A stretch of DNA of 64,000 nucleotides from Enterococcus xiangfangensis (GCF_005405365.1 NZ_BJDX01000001.1:62001-126000); one strand, 5' to 3'. Counted from the stretch's first letter, positions 45,347 through 54,721 are shown. Program-made: numbers and translations. Notes: a model not told the origin generated them from the sequence alone.

Positions 45347-46753
45347 TCATTCTATGTTTTCTTTATGTCTAGTAGAAATGATTTTTATTATTTCTGTTCT
45401 GTAAGACATGAAAAATATTACAAGAATTATCATTAGCTCCAGTATATTCACTAACATTGATCCAAAATTAAATATTAGCACTGCTATAGTGAAGAGTAAT
45501 GTATACATTAAAAAATGTTTAATATTGATTTCTATTTTTACAAATTTTCTTACAAGCTTTATTCTAGCAACAAAGCTTATGACATATCCTACACATAAAG
45601 AGATTGTTGCTGCTTGAACGCCTAGTGGCTTAATTAGTATTAGCAAAATAAAGATGTTGGTGAGTGCAGACATCAGTGTTGTCATAAATATAAATTGATT
45701 TTTTTTTAAGATATTAATAATACTTGCTAAAAATGATGTTAAGCTTGAAAAGAAAGTTCCATACAATGCAATTGGAACAATAGTGATCGCTGCAGTATAT
45801 TTTTCATCAATAAAATATGGAAAAATTATTTTTATGATGGGTAACAATGTAATTAAACCTAGATATAAAAATTTTGAATACTCATTCATTGCACGAGAGT
45901 ATAATTTTTCCTTATCTTCATCAGAAGCATCCGCTTTTGAGTAAGATAACTCTTGCCAAGCCATTTGGAAACCGGTCGTTACCAACATAAGCATTGAGCT
46001 GAATCGCGTAGCTACAGCATACATACCATTATCTGCATTAGAAAGTGTATGAGATATCATAACACGGTTAAACCCATTCAGAAACCACCAAGCTCCTGAA
46101 TTGAGACACAGTGGGAGTGAATACCTCAGCATTTCATGAAACAATGCTGAATCAAAAAATGTAACTTTTACTCGCTCCCACAATTTAATCACAATAGAAA
46201 GACCTAACGCATTAATTCCTAATCCGAGAATCGAGCTAATGTATAATGCACTGTAATCCATCTTAAAAACAGACAAGAGAATAATATTTGACAATAATGT
46301 CACTAAAGAACCTATTAATCCACACATAACAAACGCATTATTTTTACCAAAACCACGAGCGATATATCCGACTACCTGTTGAAAATTATTTACTAATCCC
46401 ATAATAAAAAGTAAGCCTAAGAACTGTAATCCTGCTATCTTTCCAAATATCACCAACACAATCGCATAAATAATAGTAGATATAGAAAACATTAGAATTC
46501 CAATAGTTATTGGTTTATTTTTGTCATTTCCTGAAAAGTCAAACATAAATCGCATGGTACCTTCCCAGATATCTAGAAACAATATCGAAATCAAGAAAGT
46601 ATTATACGCGATGGAAAGATCATAAATCCCGTAATCATTGGGACTCAGATAAGATGTATATAATGGAAGTAAGAAAAATGATAATGACTTACTTAATACA
46701 TTCCCTAATAAGTAAATCCCTGTCGACTTTATAAACTTCATTAAATCCTTCAA
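45347..46753 (-). CDS. Oligosaccharide flippase (Wzx-like, MATE/MOP superfamily)
   Basis: Polytopic membrane protein, 468 residues with about 12-14 hydrophobic segments, of the polysaccharide biosynthesis (Wzx/RfbX) family. The N terminus STGIYLLGNVLSKSLSFFLL and SPNDYGIYDLSIAYNTFLIS are typical. It should turn undecaprenyl-linked repeat units to the outside, where a Wzy enzyme joins them. It overlaps the following upstream gene (wzy-like) by four bases. The substrate cannot be predicted. AT-rich codon use. Confidence 0.88.
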   Translation of the reverse strand: MKDLMKFIKSTGIYLLGNVLSKSLSFFLLPLYTSYLSPNDYGIYDLSIAYNTFLISILFLDIWEGTMRFMFDFSGNDKNKPITIGILMFSISTIIYAIVLVIFGKIAGLQFLGLLFIMGLVNNFQQVVGYIARGFGKNNAFVMCGLIGSLVTLLSNIILLSVFKMDYSALYISSILGLGINALGLSIVIKLWERVKVTFFDSALFHEMLRYSLPLCLNSGAWWFLNGFNRVMISHTLSNADNGMYAVATRFSSMLMLVTTGFQMAWQELSYSKADASDEDKEKLYSRAMNEYSKFLYLGLITLLPIIKIIFPYFIDEKYTAAITIVPIALYGTFFSSLTSFLASIINILKKNQFIFMTTLMSALTNIFILLILIKPLGVQAATISLCVGYVISFVARIKLVRKFVKIEINIKHFLMYTLLFTIAVLIFNFGSMLVNILELMIILVIFFMSYRTEIIKIISTRHKENIE

Positions 46754-48258
46754 ATTAACTCTTTTCCTTTCAGATACTCAAACATTTTTTGAGGAAATAA
46801 TTTAGACTTTTTGAATATTAGATATCCCCCTAATAACGTAATAACACTAAATATAAATGATGGCTTAATAAGAAATAGTAACCATTCCGTTGCACCACCT
46901 CGTGGAGTCCAAAAAATATCACTTAGACAACACAAAAAAAATACCGAACTCAGGTAGCCAGGAGACGTAAATAATCTCACGAGAAAAATTAAGATTATAC
47001 CAAATAACAAACTAAATAATATTATTCCTAGCATCCCATAATCAGCATTTACATCTAATAGATAAGAACCCCCATTCCCATTTCCTGCAAGATAGGCATC
47101 CCGTCTATAAACATAGGCTAAATTATGCGCATACGAATTACTTACCATTCCTTTTAACGGATTATTTCCATCTCCTAGGCCAGGAGAACCAAAAACTTTC
47201 TGAGCTATAAATCCATGTTTAAAAGAGTCTATAAAACCACCAAAAGTATAGTTTTTCAAATCTATAAAAGGAAGTTTTGCTAAATTTTCATATCCAGAAG
47301 TCAATGTATCAAATTGGGTCCCTTGTTTATAGAAAAAATCCATAATTAACGAGACTATACCTTTTGACTCTACTGCTGTATTTGCTCGAATATAATTGTA
47401 AGCACCTAAAAGTAGCAATAAAAATGGAGTACCTATAGCAATCCCAAGCTTTTCAAATTTTCCTAACCATTTGTCACGGTCATCATAATAATTTTCAATA
47501 ATATAATAAACTAGTATAAATAATAATCTAAGTACTACAGTATTTCGCTGTCCCATCAAAAGAGTTGGAACTCCACCTAAAACATAAAAAGCTAATATAG
47601 GAAAAACAATTTTCTTCCTTGGCTTGCAGGCTAATAGAAAGCATATTGAATACGGCATCATAGTGGCTAACGCCTTTACCGGTAATGGAGCAACAGTTTT
47701 ATAGCTTACATAGAATTCTTCATAGGAATGTCCACGAACAAATAAAAGTTTTTCAACGTCTATTAATGTTGAGCAGGTCCAGCAAACAACAAACATTAAA
47801 AAAGATACTACGAATAATAACATCCTTTTTTTATACTTCTCAGAAGTTTCCTTCGCCTTATTTTCTCTCTTAGGAAACCATTTTATTTCAATTACATTGT
47901 AAAATATTACACCAATATAAAGTAGTAAAGTACTGATGAATAATGCAATTAACGAAAATTGAATACTCTCTGGCTCAAAATACCACCACCAAATATTTCC
48001 GCGAATCATACTAATAAATGGACGACTATACATAAACGTAAAAAGCATAACTGTAAAGAAAAAGAAAAGAACACGATCTCCCATTTTTCGAGAAGCAAAT
48101 ATAAGATTATTTACCCCAAGGCAGACAATCCCAAAAATTTGAAAATTAAAGCTTTCGTTAATATAGCCTAAAAGAAAAAATAAAAAACCTAACAAAAGAA
48201 AAAAATATTGGAAAACTAAAATAATTTTTCCCCAATATTTTTTTAATAATTCTATCAT
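46750..48258 (-). CDS. Wzy-like O-antigen/polysaccharide polymerase
   Basis: Polytopic membrane protein, 502 residues, about 12 hydrophobic segments, with a large extracytoplasmic loop (~285-400) containing SGYENLAKLPFIDL and YTFGGFIDSFKHGF. Together with the adjacent flippase this fits a Wzy-type polymerase, which joins repeat units outside the membrane. Sequence identity within this class is always low, so the call rests on topology and position. Its ATG is 89 bp from the upstream glycosyltransferase stop, and that gap carries a nested inverted repeat. Confidence 0.75.
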   Translation of the reverse strand: MIELLKKYWGKIILVFQYFFLLLGFLFFLLGYINESFNFQIFGIVCLGVNNLIFASRKMGDRVLFFFFTVMLFTFMYSRPFISMIRGNIWWWYFEPESIQFSLIALFISTLLLYIGVIFYNVIEIKWFPKRENKAKETSEKYKKRMLLFVVSFLMFVVCWTCSTLIDVEKLLFVRGHSYEEFYVSYKTVAPLPVKALATMMPYSICFLLACKPRKKIVFPILAFYVLGGVPTLLMGQRNTVVLRLLFILVYYIIENYYDDRDKWLGKFEKLGIAIGTPFLLLLLGAYNYIRANTAVESKGIVSLIMDFFYKQGTQFDTLTSGYENLAKLPFIDLKNYTFGGFIDSFKHGFIAQKVFGSPGLGDGNNPLKGMVSNSYAHNLAYVYRRDAYLAGNGNGGSYLLDVNADYGMLGIILFSLLFGIILIFLVRLFTSPGYLSSVFFLCCLSDIFWTPRGGATEWLLFLIKPSFIFSVITLLGGYLIFKKSKLFPQKMFEYLKGKELI

Positions 48259-48284
48259 TAATACTACATCTCCTTACACGTCCT

Positions 48285-48343
48285 GAATATTACTAGCAGC
48301 TATTATCATACTATAAATATAAGTATTAATTATAGTAATATTC
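48285..48343. repeat. Nested inverted repeat in the wzy leader
   Basis: GAATATTACTA (48285-48295) and TAGTAATATTC (48333-48343) are perfect eleven-base arms. Between them lies a second small stem, ATACT/AGTAT. No T run follows. It may be an mRNA processing structure or the trace of an earlier insertion. Confidence 0.45.
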
Positions 48344-48347
48344 CCTA

Positions 48348-49325
48348 CTAATTATTTATTTTGTTTATCCATTTAGTTTGAATTAAAGAAGGAATTTTAT
48401 ATAATTTTAAACTACTCATTAATAATATCATTGATATTTTTCTGTTTCTTGTAATGATTGAGTTTTTCATAATAAATTGAAAATTAGATTTTAAATAATT
48501 AACAATCTCCTCAGTTTCAGGTACTTCATTTTCTACACTAGCATTAACAATCTTATCTAATACTATGAAGTTAGCCCAACAAACTCTCGTATGAACTTCA
48601 GTATATAGACTAGGTATATTATCTAAAATCCATTTTTCATTTTCACGCCAAACCTCAATTGTTTGTAAACTTTCTATAGAAAAATTTTTACTTGATATAC
48701 TATCATCTCTGTGGAAATAGAAATACTTCTGCGTAGCATCAATAATTATCTTCTCACACTGATCTAGTATTTCAAGAATTACAGCGGCATCTTCGGTTAT
48801 TTTTCCTATAGGATATCTCACATTTTTAAATAGCGTCTTTTTATATAATTTATTTACAGCATGAACAGAGATTAGATTAGCATCTAAAATCATTTTTATT
48901 GTTTTTTCTTTCGTACACACTTCTCTAAATTCTGGCAAAATTTTAGGTTCTTTATCCTTATAAACATCATATATCCCACAAATGGATAAATCTGCTTTTT
49001 CTCTAATAATATTGTTATACAAAAGTTCGTACATATCTTCTGCAATATAATCATCACTGTCAATAAAACCTAAATATTTCCCTTTAGCAACTTCAATCCC
49101 AGCATTCCTTGCATCGCTTAAGCCGCCGTTTTCTTTATGTATAACTTTGACACGCGAATCTTGTTCAGCGTATTGGTCACAGATCGCTCCTGAATTATCC
49201 GGCGAGCCATCATCCACTAAAATCAATTCAAAATCTGTAAATGTTTGGGCTAAAATGGAATCAACACATTTTTTCAGATACTTCTCCACATTGTAAACAG
49301 GAACAATAATACTTATTTCACACAT
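48348..49325 (-). CDS. GT2 family glycosyltransferase
   Basis: GT-A fold glycosyltransferase of 325 residues. It opens with ISIIVPVYNVEKYLKKCVDS, has the nucleotide-binding DDGSPDNSG and the metal-binding FIDSDDYIAEDMYELL (DxD at ~93). The remaining ~150 residues are family-variable. The start overlaps the SDR gene stop (TAATG). It probably adds one sugar to the lipid-linked repeat unit on the cytoplasmic side; donor and linkage unknown. The GC content drops noticeably in the second half. Confidence 0.88.
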   Translation of the reverse strand: MCEISIIVPVYNVEKYLKKCVDSILAQTFTDFELILVDDGSPDNSGAICDQYAEQDSRVKVIHKENGGLSDARNAGIEVAKGKYLGFIDSDDYIAEDMYELLYNNIIREKADLSICGIYDVYKDKEPKILPEFREVCTKEKTIKMILDANLISVHAVNKLYKKTLFKNVRYPIGKITEDAAVILEILDQCEKIIIDATQKYFYFHRDDSISSKNFSIESLQTIEVWRENEKWILDNIPSLYTEVHTRVCWANFIVLDKIVNASVENEVPETEEIVNYLKSNFQFIMKNSIITRNRKISMILLMSSLKLYKIPSLIQTKWINKINN

Positions 49326-50380
49326 TAAACTCGCTCATTTCTGATTAACTCTACTGTATTTTCTAATGCTTCAGCTAGACCAAATAATGGCTCCCATCCA
49401 ATAGCATTAATTTTATTTGAAGCTAAGATAGCTTGATTTGCTGTTGAAAAACCTTTTCTTTCCTCTTCATCGGGTAAATCAAAAGTAACCTCTCTCTGAT
49501 TTAAACCTGCTAATGCCTGTGCTAAATCTTTGAGATGTAAATCAAACTCTGAGGCGGCAATATTGTAAGCTTCTCCTTTTTCGCCATTCACTAATAGATA
49601 AAGCAATGCATAAACAACATCGCCTACGTATGCATAAGAAAAATATTGATTCCCTTCGCTTTTCAGAACGATATCTTCCTTATTTACTGCATTTAGAATA
49701 AATTGAGAGGAGGCTTTTGAATCATTTAACAACATCGTTGGACCAAATGTCCGACAGATTCTTGGTATAACAATATCTAACCCATGTTTTGCAATATAAG
49801 CCTGACAAAGACTTTCACTAGCACGTTTTCCTTCTGGATAACCAGCTCTTAAGGTATTACAGTCAATATAGCCGCAATAGTCCTCTGTAAATTTTTCAAC
49901 ATCGCCGCGGTTCTCACCATAAATTTCAACGGTTGATAAAAATGCTACACGCTTTGCTTTATTTTTTGTAGCGAAATCCAAAACTTGTTGTGTCCCCATC
50001 AAATTGGTCATGATCGTCCCAATCGGATCCGTAGCATATGCCCGAGGATGTGTGTTACTAGCGCCATGAAAAATATAATCTACTTCTTCATTTAGATTGA
50101 TTGGCTGAGTAACGTCTCCTTCGACCAGATGAAAAAAAGGAGTTTCAAGATACATTGAAAAACGCTTTTTCAAACGCTCCTTGCTTCTTCCCATCGCAAA
50201 TATATGAATATTAGATTCATATTTTTCATTTCTCATCATCAAGACATCGATCATGTAAGAACCAATCATTCCAGTCGCACCAATAATCAAAAAAGAATGG
50301 TTATCAATCCTATCCCAATTATTTTTTGCTTGATTAATTTTATTTAACTCAGCACGATAAATTTCATTTTCTAGTAACAC
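49325..50380 (-). CDS. NAD-dependent epimerase/dehydratase-type SDR next to TarI-like gene
   Basis: Extended short-chain dehydrogenase, 351 residues. The Rossmann motif is LIIGATGMIGSYMIDVL (~residue 32), the Ser region AFLSTVEIYGENRGD, and the Tyr/Lys pair in AGYPEGKRASESL. The N-terminal ~25 residues before the Rossmann fold are longer than usual. It is 10 bp downstream of the TarI-like cytidylyltransferase and probably modifies either the alditol precursor or a nucleotide sugar. It is not a TarJ-type (medium-chain) alcohol dehydrogenase. Confidence 0.83.
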   Translation of the reverse strand: MLLENEIYRAELNKINQAKNNWDRIDNHSFLIIGATGMIGSYMIDVLMMRNEKYESNIHIFAMGRSKERLKKRFSMYLETPFFHLVEGDVTQPINLNEEVDYIFHGASNTHPRAYATDPIGTIMTNLMGTQQVLDFATKNKAKRVAFLSTVEIYGENRGDVEKFTEDYCGYIDCNTLRAGYPEGKRASESLCQAYIAKHGLDIVIPRICRTFGPTMLLNDSKASSQFILNAVNKEDIVLKSEGNQYFSYAYVGDVVYALLYLLVNGEKGEAYNIAASEFDLHLKDLAQALAGLNQREVTFDLPDEEERKGFSTANQAILASNKINAIGWEPLFGLAEALENTVELIRNERV

Positions 50381-50390
50381 ACTTTCACCT

Positions 50391-51092
50391 CTAATCTTTC
50401 ATCTTTAAATATGCTTTAAAGAGTTCTAAATCATCTTGAGTTGTCAATTTAATATTTTTGTCTGAACCTGCTGCGAAATACAACGTCTCACCAAGTTCAA
50501 CCATCATAGTATTTGTGTAAGAAGAATCCGTCATTCCGATATCTTCTTTGATTGCTTTGTCATAAGCCCAGCTTAGTTTTCCAAACTGATAGGCTTGCGG
50601 TGTAGAAACACGTCGCAATGTATTGCGATCAATATATTGTTTGGTCGTTTCTTCCGTATCTTTTAAAAATATTTGTTCATTATACGGCAGTGAAGTCACA
50701 CCATTTCCATGTTCTTGGCATTTAACGATTACGTCTGAAAGAACGATCTCATCTACTAATGGTCGAATACCATCATGGATGATAATCGTATCATTTTCAT
50801 CAGAGTACTCTTTAAGGAACTGAACACCATTATTAATTGACTCTTGCCCTTTCGATCCTCCAGGAATAATCCATTGAACTTTTTTTAGTTTATATTCTTT
50901 AACGTAGCCCCATAATGTTTCTTCCCACCCATGTTTACATACAACTAAAACTCGATCAACTAATGGGTGATGCTCAAAGGATTCAAGAGTGTAGATAATA
51001 ATTGGTTTGCCTTCAATGGTAATAAATTGTTTAGGAATGTCTTGCCCCATCCTTTTTCCAACGCCACCGGCAATAATCAATGCTGTAATCAT
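50391..51092 (-). CDS. IspD/TarI-like cytidylyltransferase
   Basis: CTP-dependent nucleotidyltransferase of 233 residues in the IspD/TarI family. The signature LIIAGGVGKRMGQDIPKQF is intact, with IIHDGIRPLVDEIV (~residue 105) and RVSTPQAYQF (~residue 160). Enterococci make isoprenoids by the mevalonate pathway, so an IspD role is unlikely. With a LicD gene directly upstream, CDP-ribitol (or a similar CDP-polyol) formation for a teichoic-acid-like decoration is the better reading. Start codon adjacent to the licD stop. Confidence 0.82.
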   Translation of the reverse strand: MITALIIAGGVGKRMGQDIPKQFITIEGKPIIIYTLESFEHHPLVDRVLVVCKHGWEETLWGYVKEYKLKKVQWIIPGGSKGQESINNGVQFLKEYSDENDTIIIHDGIRPLVDEIVLSDVIVKCQEHGNGVTSLPYNEQIFLKDTEETTKQYIDRNTLRRVSTPQAYQFGKLSWAYDKAIKEDIGMTDSSYTNTMMVELGETLYFAAGSDKNIKLTTQDDLELFKAYLKMKD

Positions 51093-51965
51093 TTATTTAT
51101 CCTCCTTGTTAGTTAAATAGTAAACACCTTTATATTTTGTATAAGTGTTCTCTGGATCTATGAATACTGTTTCATGATGTGCCACTTGCTGCTCCTTTGG
51201 AGGCAATTGCATATAATTCCCAAAAACAGTTGACAGATAATTGTCATATCCTACTGGGATTGGCAATTCTGTATCTTCAAAAGCAACCTTTTTAGAATCT
51301 AAGAAATCCTTTTTAGGGTAAACATTTCCCATGTATCTAGGACCTACACATAACTCAGTGACAAACCCGGTATCTTGCGAACGATACTTTGTCATCTGTT
51401 TTTCTGCGTATTTCCAAATATGATACTTCTTCAATTGACTAGGTGCTAAATCCAATAATACTTTTCCAAGCCTAGCCAAAACTTTCCCATGATTTTGCGG
51501 TACTTGTTGGCTGCAGTAAATCGCATACACTAAAGCCCAAAATTTCTGGATTTTTCTTTGATACGTTTTGGCAGGAGCAATATCCAAAGGAAAGATATCA
51601 ATTTGTATACCATGACTAATATCTAAATCCTTTTGATAGGTCTTAATAAAAGTCGTTTCCTTGTCTCTTAATGTCGTGAACGAATTGCGATCATTGTAAT
51701 CTCCACTAGCTCTTAGCAAGATATATCTATCATTATTTTCCTGTTCTTTCCATAAATCCATCAGCTTCTCGTAATCAGCTCTAGGCATAAAAAAATCTAG
51801 ATCATCATCCCAAGGAATAAAACCTTGATGACGAATCGAGCCAATTGCCCCGCCACCACATAAATAGCATAACAGTCCATTCTTATCACAAAAATCAGAA
51901 AAATACTTTGCAAGCTTCAAACTAGTTTCTTGTACCTGACGTAACTGCCTGTCTTTGCTGTACAT
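51093..51965 (-). CDS. LicD family phosphotransferase (second copy)
   Basis: LicD-type phospho-alcohol transferase, about 290 residues. The core motif GGGAIGSIRHQGFIPWDDDL is followed by QIDIFPLDIAPAK and a C-terminal TVFGNYMQLPP. Its relation to the first copy is clear, but the two are well diverged. I chose the ATG at 51965 with GAGGGA upstream; a TTG at 51977 is a weaker option. It is adjacent to the TarI-like gene, so CDP-ribitol or a related CDP-polyol is the likely donor. Confidence 0.88.
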   Translation of the reverse strand: MYSKDRQLRQVQETSLKLAKYFSDFCDKNGLLCYLCGGGAIGSIRHQGFIPWDDDLDFFMPRADYEKLMDLWKEQENNDRYILLRASGDYNDRNSFTTLRDKETTFIKTYQKDLDISHGIQIDIFPLDIAPAKTYQRKIQKFWALVYAIYCSQQVPQNHGKVLARLGKVLLDLAPSQLKKYHIWKYAEKQMTKYRSQDTGFVTELCVGPRYMGNVYPKKDFLDSKKVAFEDTELPIPVGYDNYLSTVFGNYMQLPPKEQQVAHHETVFIDPENTYTKYKGVYYLTNKEDK

Positions 51966-51980
51966 ACAATCCCTCAATCA

Positions 51981-53021
51981 TTAATATTTTCTCTTCAACA
52001 ACGCCATCATTCCCGGCATCTTTGTTTCGACAAAAGATCCCGTGTTGAGTACCAGCATAAGTAACGGTTTTGGCATATTAAAAAGTAATTTAGTAATTTT
52101 TTTTGCTGTAGTATCAGTTATTGCTTTCTTTTTTGCTTCTGTTATAGAGCTGTCACTCAAAATGGAGTTGACCTCCAACTTTTTCTGTTTTTTATCAACC
52201 TTGTTTGTCTCTAAAATTGAAAAAATGACAGATATAGTCCCTTTAAGGAATAAGGCCGCCATTCCAGCTTCATTCTCGTTATTGGTGATCGCATTACTTC
52301 GCTCATAGAACTCTTTAAAGGTAGCAAACTTATTGCTGTTATATTGATTGGTTATTCCTTGGCCACCCTCAAATTCATAAATATATTCACTTTTAGCATT
52401 CATTACAACAAGAGAACAATACTTATAATAAGCTAGATTGAAGATTCGATCCTCACAACTGCGATAATCTTTAAAACGAATGTTGTTATCCATAATGAGG
52501 TCGCGTCGATAGCACTTATTCCAAATAACATACATTAGTTGTTTATTCATTAATTCATACATGTCTAATAAAAATTCCTCATTACTGTTATAAACATAGT
52601 CGTCTACTAAAAATTTCTTTTCATCCACAAGCTTTCCTTGATTTAACGTTCTGAAAGTAAAGGAACTAATGATTAAATCAAGATCAGGATTTTTAGAAAT
52701 AATATTAGTGTAGTCGTCTAATATACTTTTTTCGGGAAAGTCGTCTGCATCAAAAAATAGCAGATAGTCGCCTTTAGCCTGTTCAATTCCAACATTCCTA
52801 GCAGGACCCGGTCCTTCATTCTTTTTATTCAGTAAAGAAAAGCGCGGATCACTGTTGATACTATTACTAATCATTTCCTTCGTATTATCGATTGAACCAT
52901 CATTAATCAACAACACCTCAAAGCTTGCGGCAGTGATCGCTTTTAATACTTTGATTATTTTAGTAATGGTTTTCTCAGCATTATATACTGGAATGATGAT
53001 ACTAAATTTTGGCTCAGCCAT
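51981..53021 (-). CDS. GT2 family glycosyltransferase
   Basis: GT-A glycosyltransferase of 346 residues. FSIIIPVYNAEKTITKII opens the domain, LINDGSIDNTKEM is the nucleotide-binding strand and LLFFDADDFPEKSILDDY carries the DxD. The C-terminal ~120 residues are helical and lysine-rich, possibly for membrane association. It directly follows the priming transferase gene (14 bp gap), so it may add the second sugar of the repeat unit. Donor unknown. Confidence 0.87.
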   Translation of the reverse strand: MAEPKFSIIIPVYNAEKTITKIIKVLKAITAASFEVLLINDGSIDNTKEMISNSINSDPRFSLLNKKNEGPGPARNVGIEQAKGDYLLFFDADDFPEKSILDDYTNIISKNPDLDLIISSFTFRTLNQGKLVDEKKFLVDDYVYNSNEEFLLDMYELMNKQLMYVIWNKCYRRDLIMDNNIRFKDYRSCEDRIFNLAYYKYCSLVVMNAKSEYIYEFEGGQGITNQYNSNKFATFKEFYERSNAITNNENEAGMAALFLKGTISVIFSILETNKVDKKQKKLEVNSILSDSSITEAKKKAITDTTAKKITKLLFNMPKPLLMLVLNTGSFVETKMPGMMALLKRKY

Positions 53022-53035
53022 TCTTTCACCTCAAA

Positions 53036-54427
53036 TTATTGAAGAATCTTCTCTTTCGGAAAATCCATTTTATCTAATGATGTACATAGCTCATCTTCTT
53101 CTAAGCCTTGAGAAGAAACTTTATCAAACAAAATCTTGATTGTTTGAAGCAAGATTTTCAAATCCAACATAAGTGAATACTTCTTGATATACAATAAATC
53201 AAATTTCAACTTGCTATTATAGTCGGATGCATATTTACCATAGACTTGAGCATAGCCGGTGATTCCCGTACGAACATTATGACGCAGATAATAATAAGGA
53301 TTTTCTGCATTAAACTGTTCCACGAAGAAAGGGCGTTCAGGGCGCGGACCAATGATCGACATATCGCCCTTCAAAACATTGATCAACTGCGGCAATTCAT
53401 CAAAACGGACAGCCCGAATGAATTTTCCGACTGGTGTTACACGCGTATCATTGCTTTTTGCTAAGACTGGACCTGACTTTGATTCCGCCGCAGCGCTCAT
53501 TGAACGGAATTTATAAATTGGAAATTCTTTTTGATCTTGCGTGATTCGAATCTGTTTGTAGATGATCGGACCTGGTGAGGTCACTTTCACTAGAATCGCT
53601 GTGATCAGCATAAATGGTGAGGCGATCACTAATAAGATCAATGAAACGATGATATCAAACAACCGCTTGAACATCGCGTTTTCTGAAGGAATTCTAAAGC
53701 CAGAAGATTCAATGACACTTTCATCTTCAAAATTCATGATATTTGGGTTGATTGTTACTAAGTTTTCAAAAGTTGTATTCAAAAACAGTTTCTTTTCTTT
53801 TTTAGTAACTAGCTGATAGATTTTTATCTTCTCTTTTTCAGCAATTTCTGACGCTAAATATACAATATCTACATCATCGATAATTTCCAATAAATTATCA
53901 TAAAAATGATCAAGTACCACAAATTGTACTTTGTGCTTATTGTTCTTTTGTGAATTGAAGTTTTGAATTGCTGGTGCAACATTTTTTTCAAAACCAAGAA
54001 TCGTTACTCGCTTGTCAGCACCAAATTTCATATACGCTTGGTAAATAATCGTACGATAACCGATTAATAAAATTGTTCCGATTAGAAAAGAAAGCAAAAT
54101 AACCATTCTAGGAAAAGCAAACCAGCGTCCGGCAAACGTGATAATCATAATCCCCAATGCCATCAAAAATTGTCCAATGACAGTCACAAAGACAATATCA
54201 CTGACAATTCGATTATAAAAAACATAGGTACTCAATAAAACATTCAACACAACAAAAAACAATGAAATAAATAATGCGGAACTTTCAAATGTCTCAAAGT
54301 TTCTTGTTGGAATAGCTCCGCCAAATTTCAGCCAAAAACTAAAGTAGATGGAAAAATTATAAACAATCACGTCCATCAAAATAATAAACACTCGACGCGC
54401 GGCACCCCATTCGCCGTTTTTATTCAT
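53036..54427 (-). CDS. epaR: Polyprenyl glycosylphosphotransferase (EpaR-like priming enzyme)
   Basis: Starts repeat-unit synthesis by moving a sugar-1-phosphate onto undecaprenyl phosphate. It has about 463 residues: four to five N-terminal membrane helices (~10-120), a soluble nucleotide-fold middle (~130-250), a further helix (KRLFDIIVSLILLVIASPF) and the bacterial sugar transferase core with YKQIRITQDQKEFPIYKFRS and the catalytic DELPQLINVLKGDMSIIGPR. Start at 54427 (AGGAGTG upstream). In E. faecalis, EpaR holds this position between the conserved and variable epa regions. First gene of the decoration block. Confidence 0.85.
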   Translation of the reverse strand: MNKNGEWGAARRVFIILMDVIVYNFSIYFSFWLKFGGAIPTRNFETFESSALFISLFFVVLNVLLSTYVFYNRIVSDIVFVTVIGQFLMALGIMIITFAGRWFAFPRMVILLSFLIGTILLIGYRTIIYQAYMKFGADKRVTILGFEKNVAPAIQNFNSQKNNKHKVQFVVLDHFYDNLLEIIDDVDIVYLASEIAEKEKIKIYQLVTKKEKKLFLNTTFENLVTINPNIMNFEDESVIESSGFRIPSENAMFKRLFDIIVSLILLVIASPFMLITAILVKVTSPGPIIYKQIRITQDQKEFPIYKFRSMSAAAESKSGPVLAKSNDTRVTPVGKFIRAVRFDELPQLINVLKGDMSIIGPRPERPFFVEQFNAENPYYYLRHNVRTGITGYAQVYGKYASDYNSKLKFDLLYIKKYSLMLDLKILLQTIKILFDKVSSQGLEEDELCTSLDKMDFPKEKILQ

Positions 54428-54519
54428 ACAAACACTCCTAATCCACAAAATAATCCATTACACATCTTACCATACCCCCTAAAAAAAATGTAGCGTTCCT
54501 AAGAAATGTATTAAAAACT

Positions 54520-54565
54520 AAAAAAACAAAAGGCAATCAAATCAACTGATTTGATTGCCTTTTGT
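54520..54565. terminator. Perfect long hairpin in the epaR upstream region
   Basis: AAAAGGCAATCAAATCA pairs with TGATTTGATTGCCTTTT, about 17-19 bases around a very short loop. T runs follow on the minus strand. It is the second hairpin after the EpaO-like gene, 90-130 bp before epaR. Between 54566 and 54721 no gene or other signal was recognised. Confidence 0.8.
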
Positions 54566-54721
54566 TCACAAATGAAGCTAGATTTTAGTATCTAAGCTAT
54601 AAACAAAATTTAAAGAATATAAATACCTCTCCTTATTTATAAAAGAGCAGTTAGATTCTTGATTCTAAATCCTGTTTCCAATTAGATACTCATCAAACCC
54701 TCTCCATATTATCCTAATCAA

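Noticed and set aside
50391..51092. Reading the cytidylyltransferase as IspD of the MEP isoprenoid pathway
   Set aside because: Enterococci use the mevalonate pathway, and the gene is adjacent to licD inside a glycan cluster, so a TarI-like role fits better.
54449..54520. GGGTAT motif before epaR resembling a sigma-B -10 element
   Set aside because: No matching -35 at the right distance was found, and classical sigma-B is not established in enterococci.
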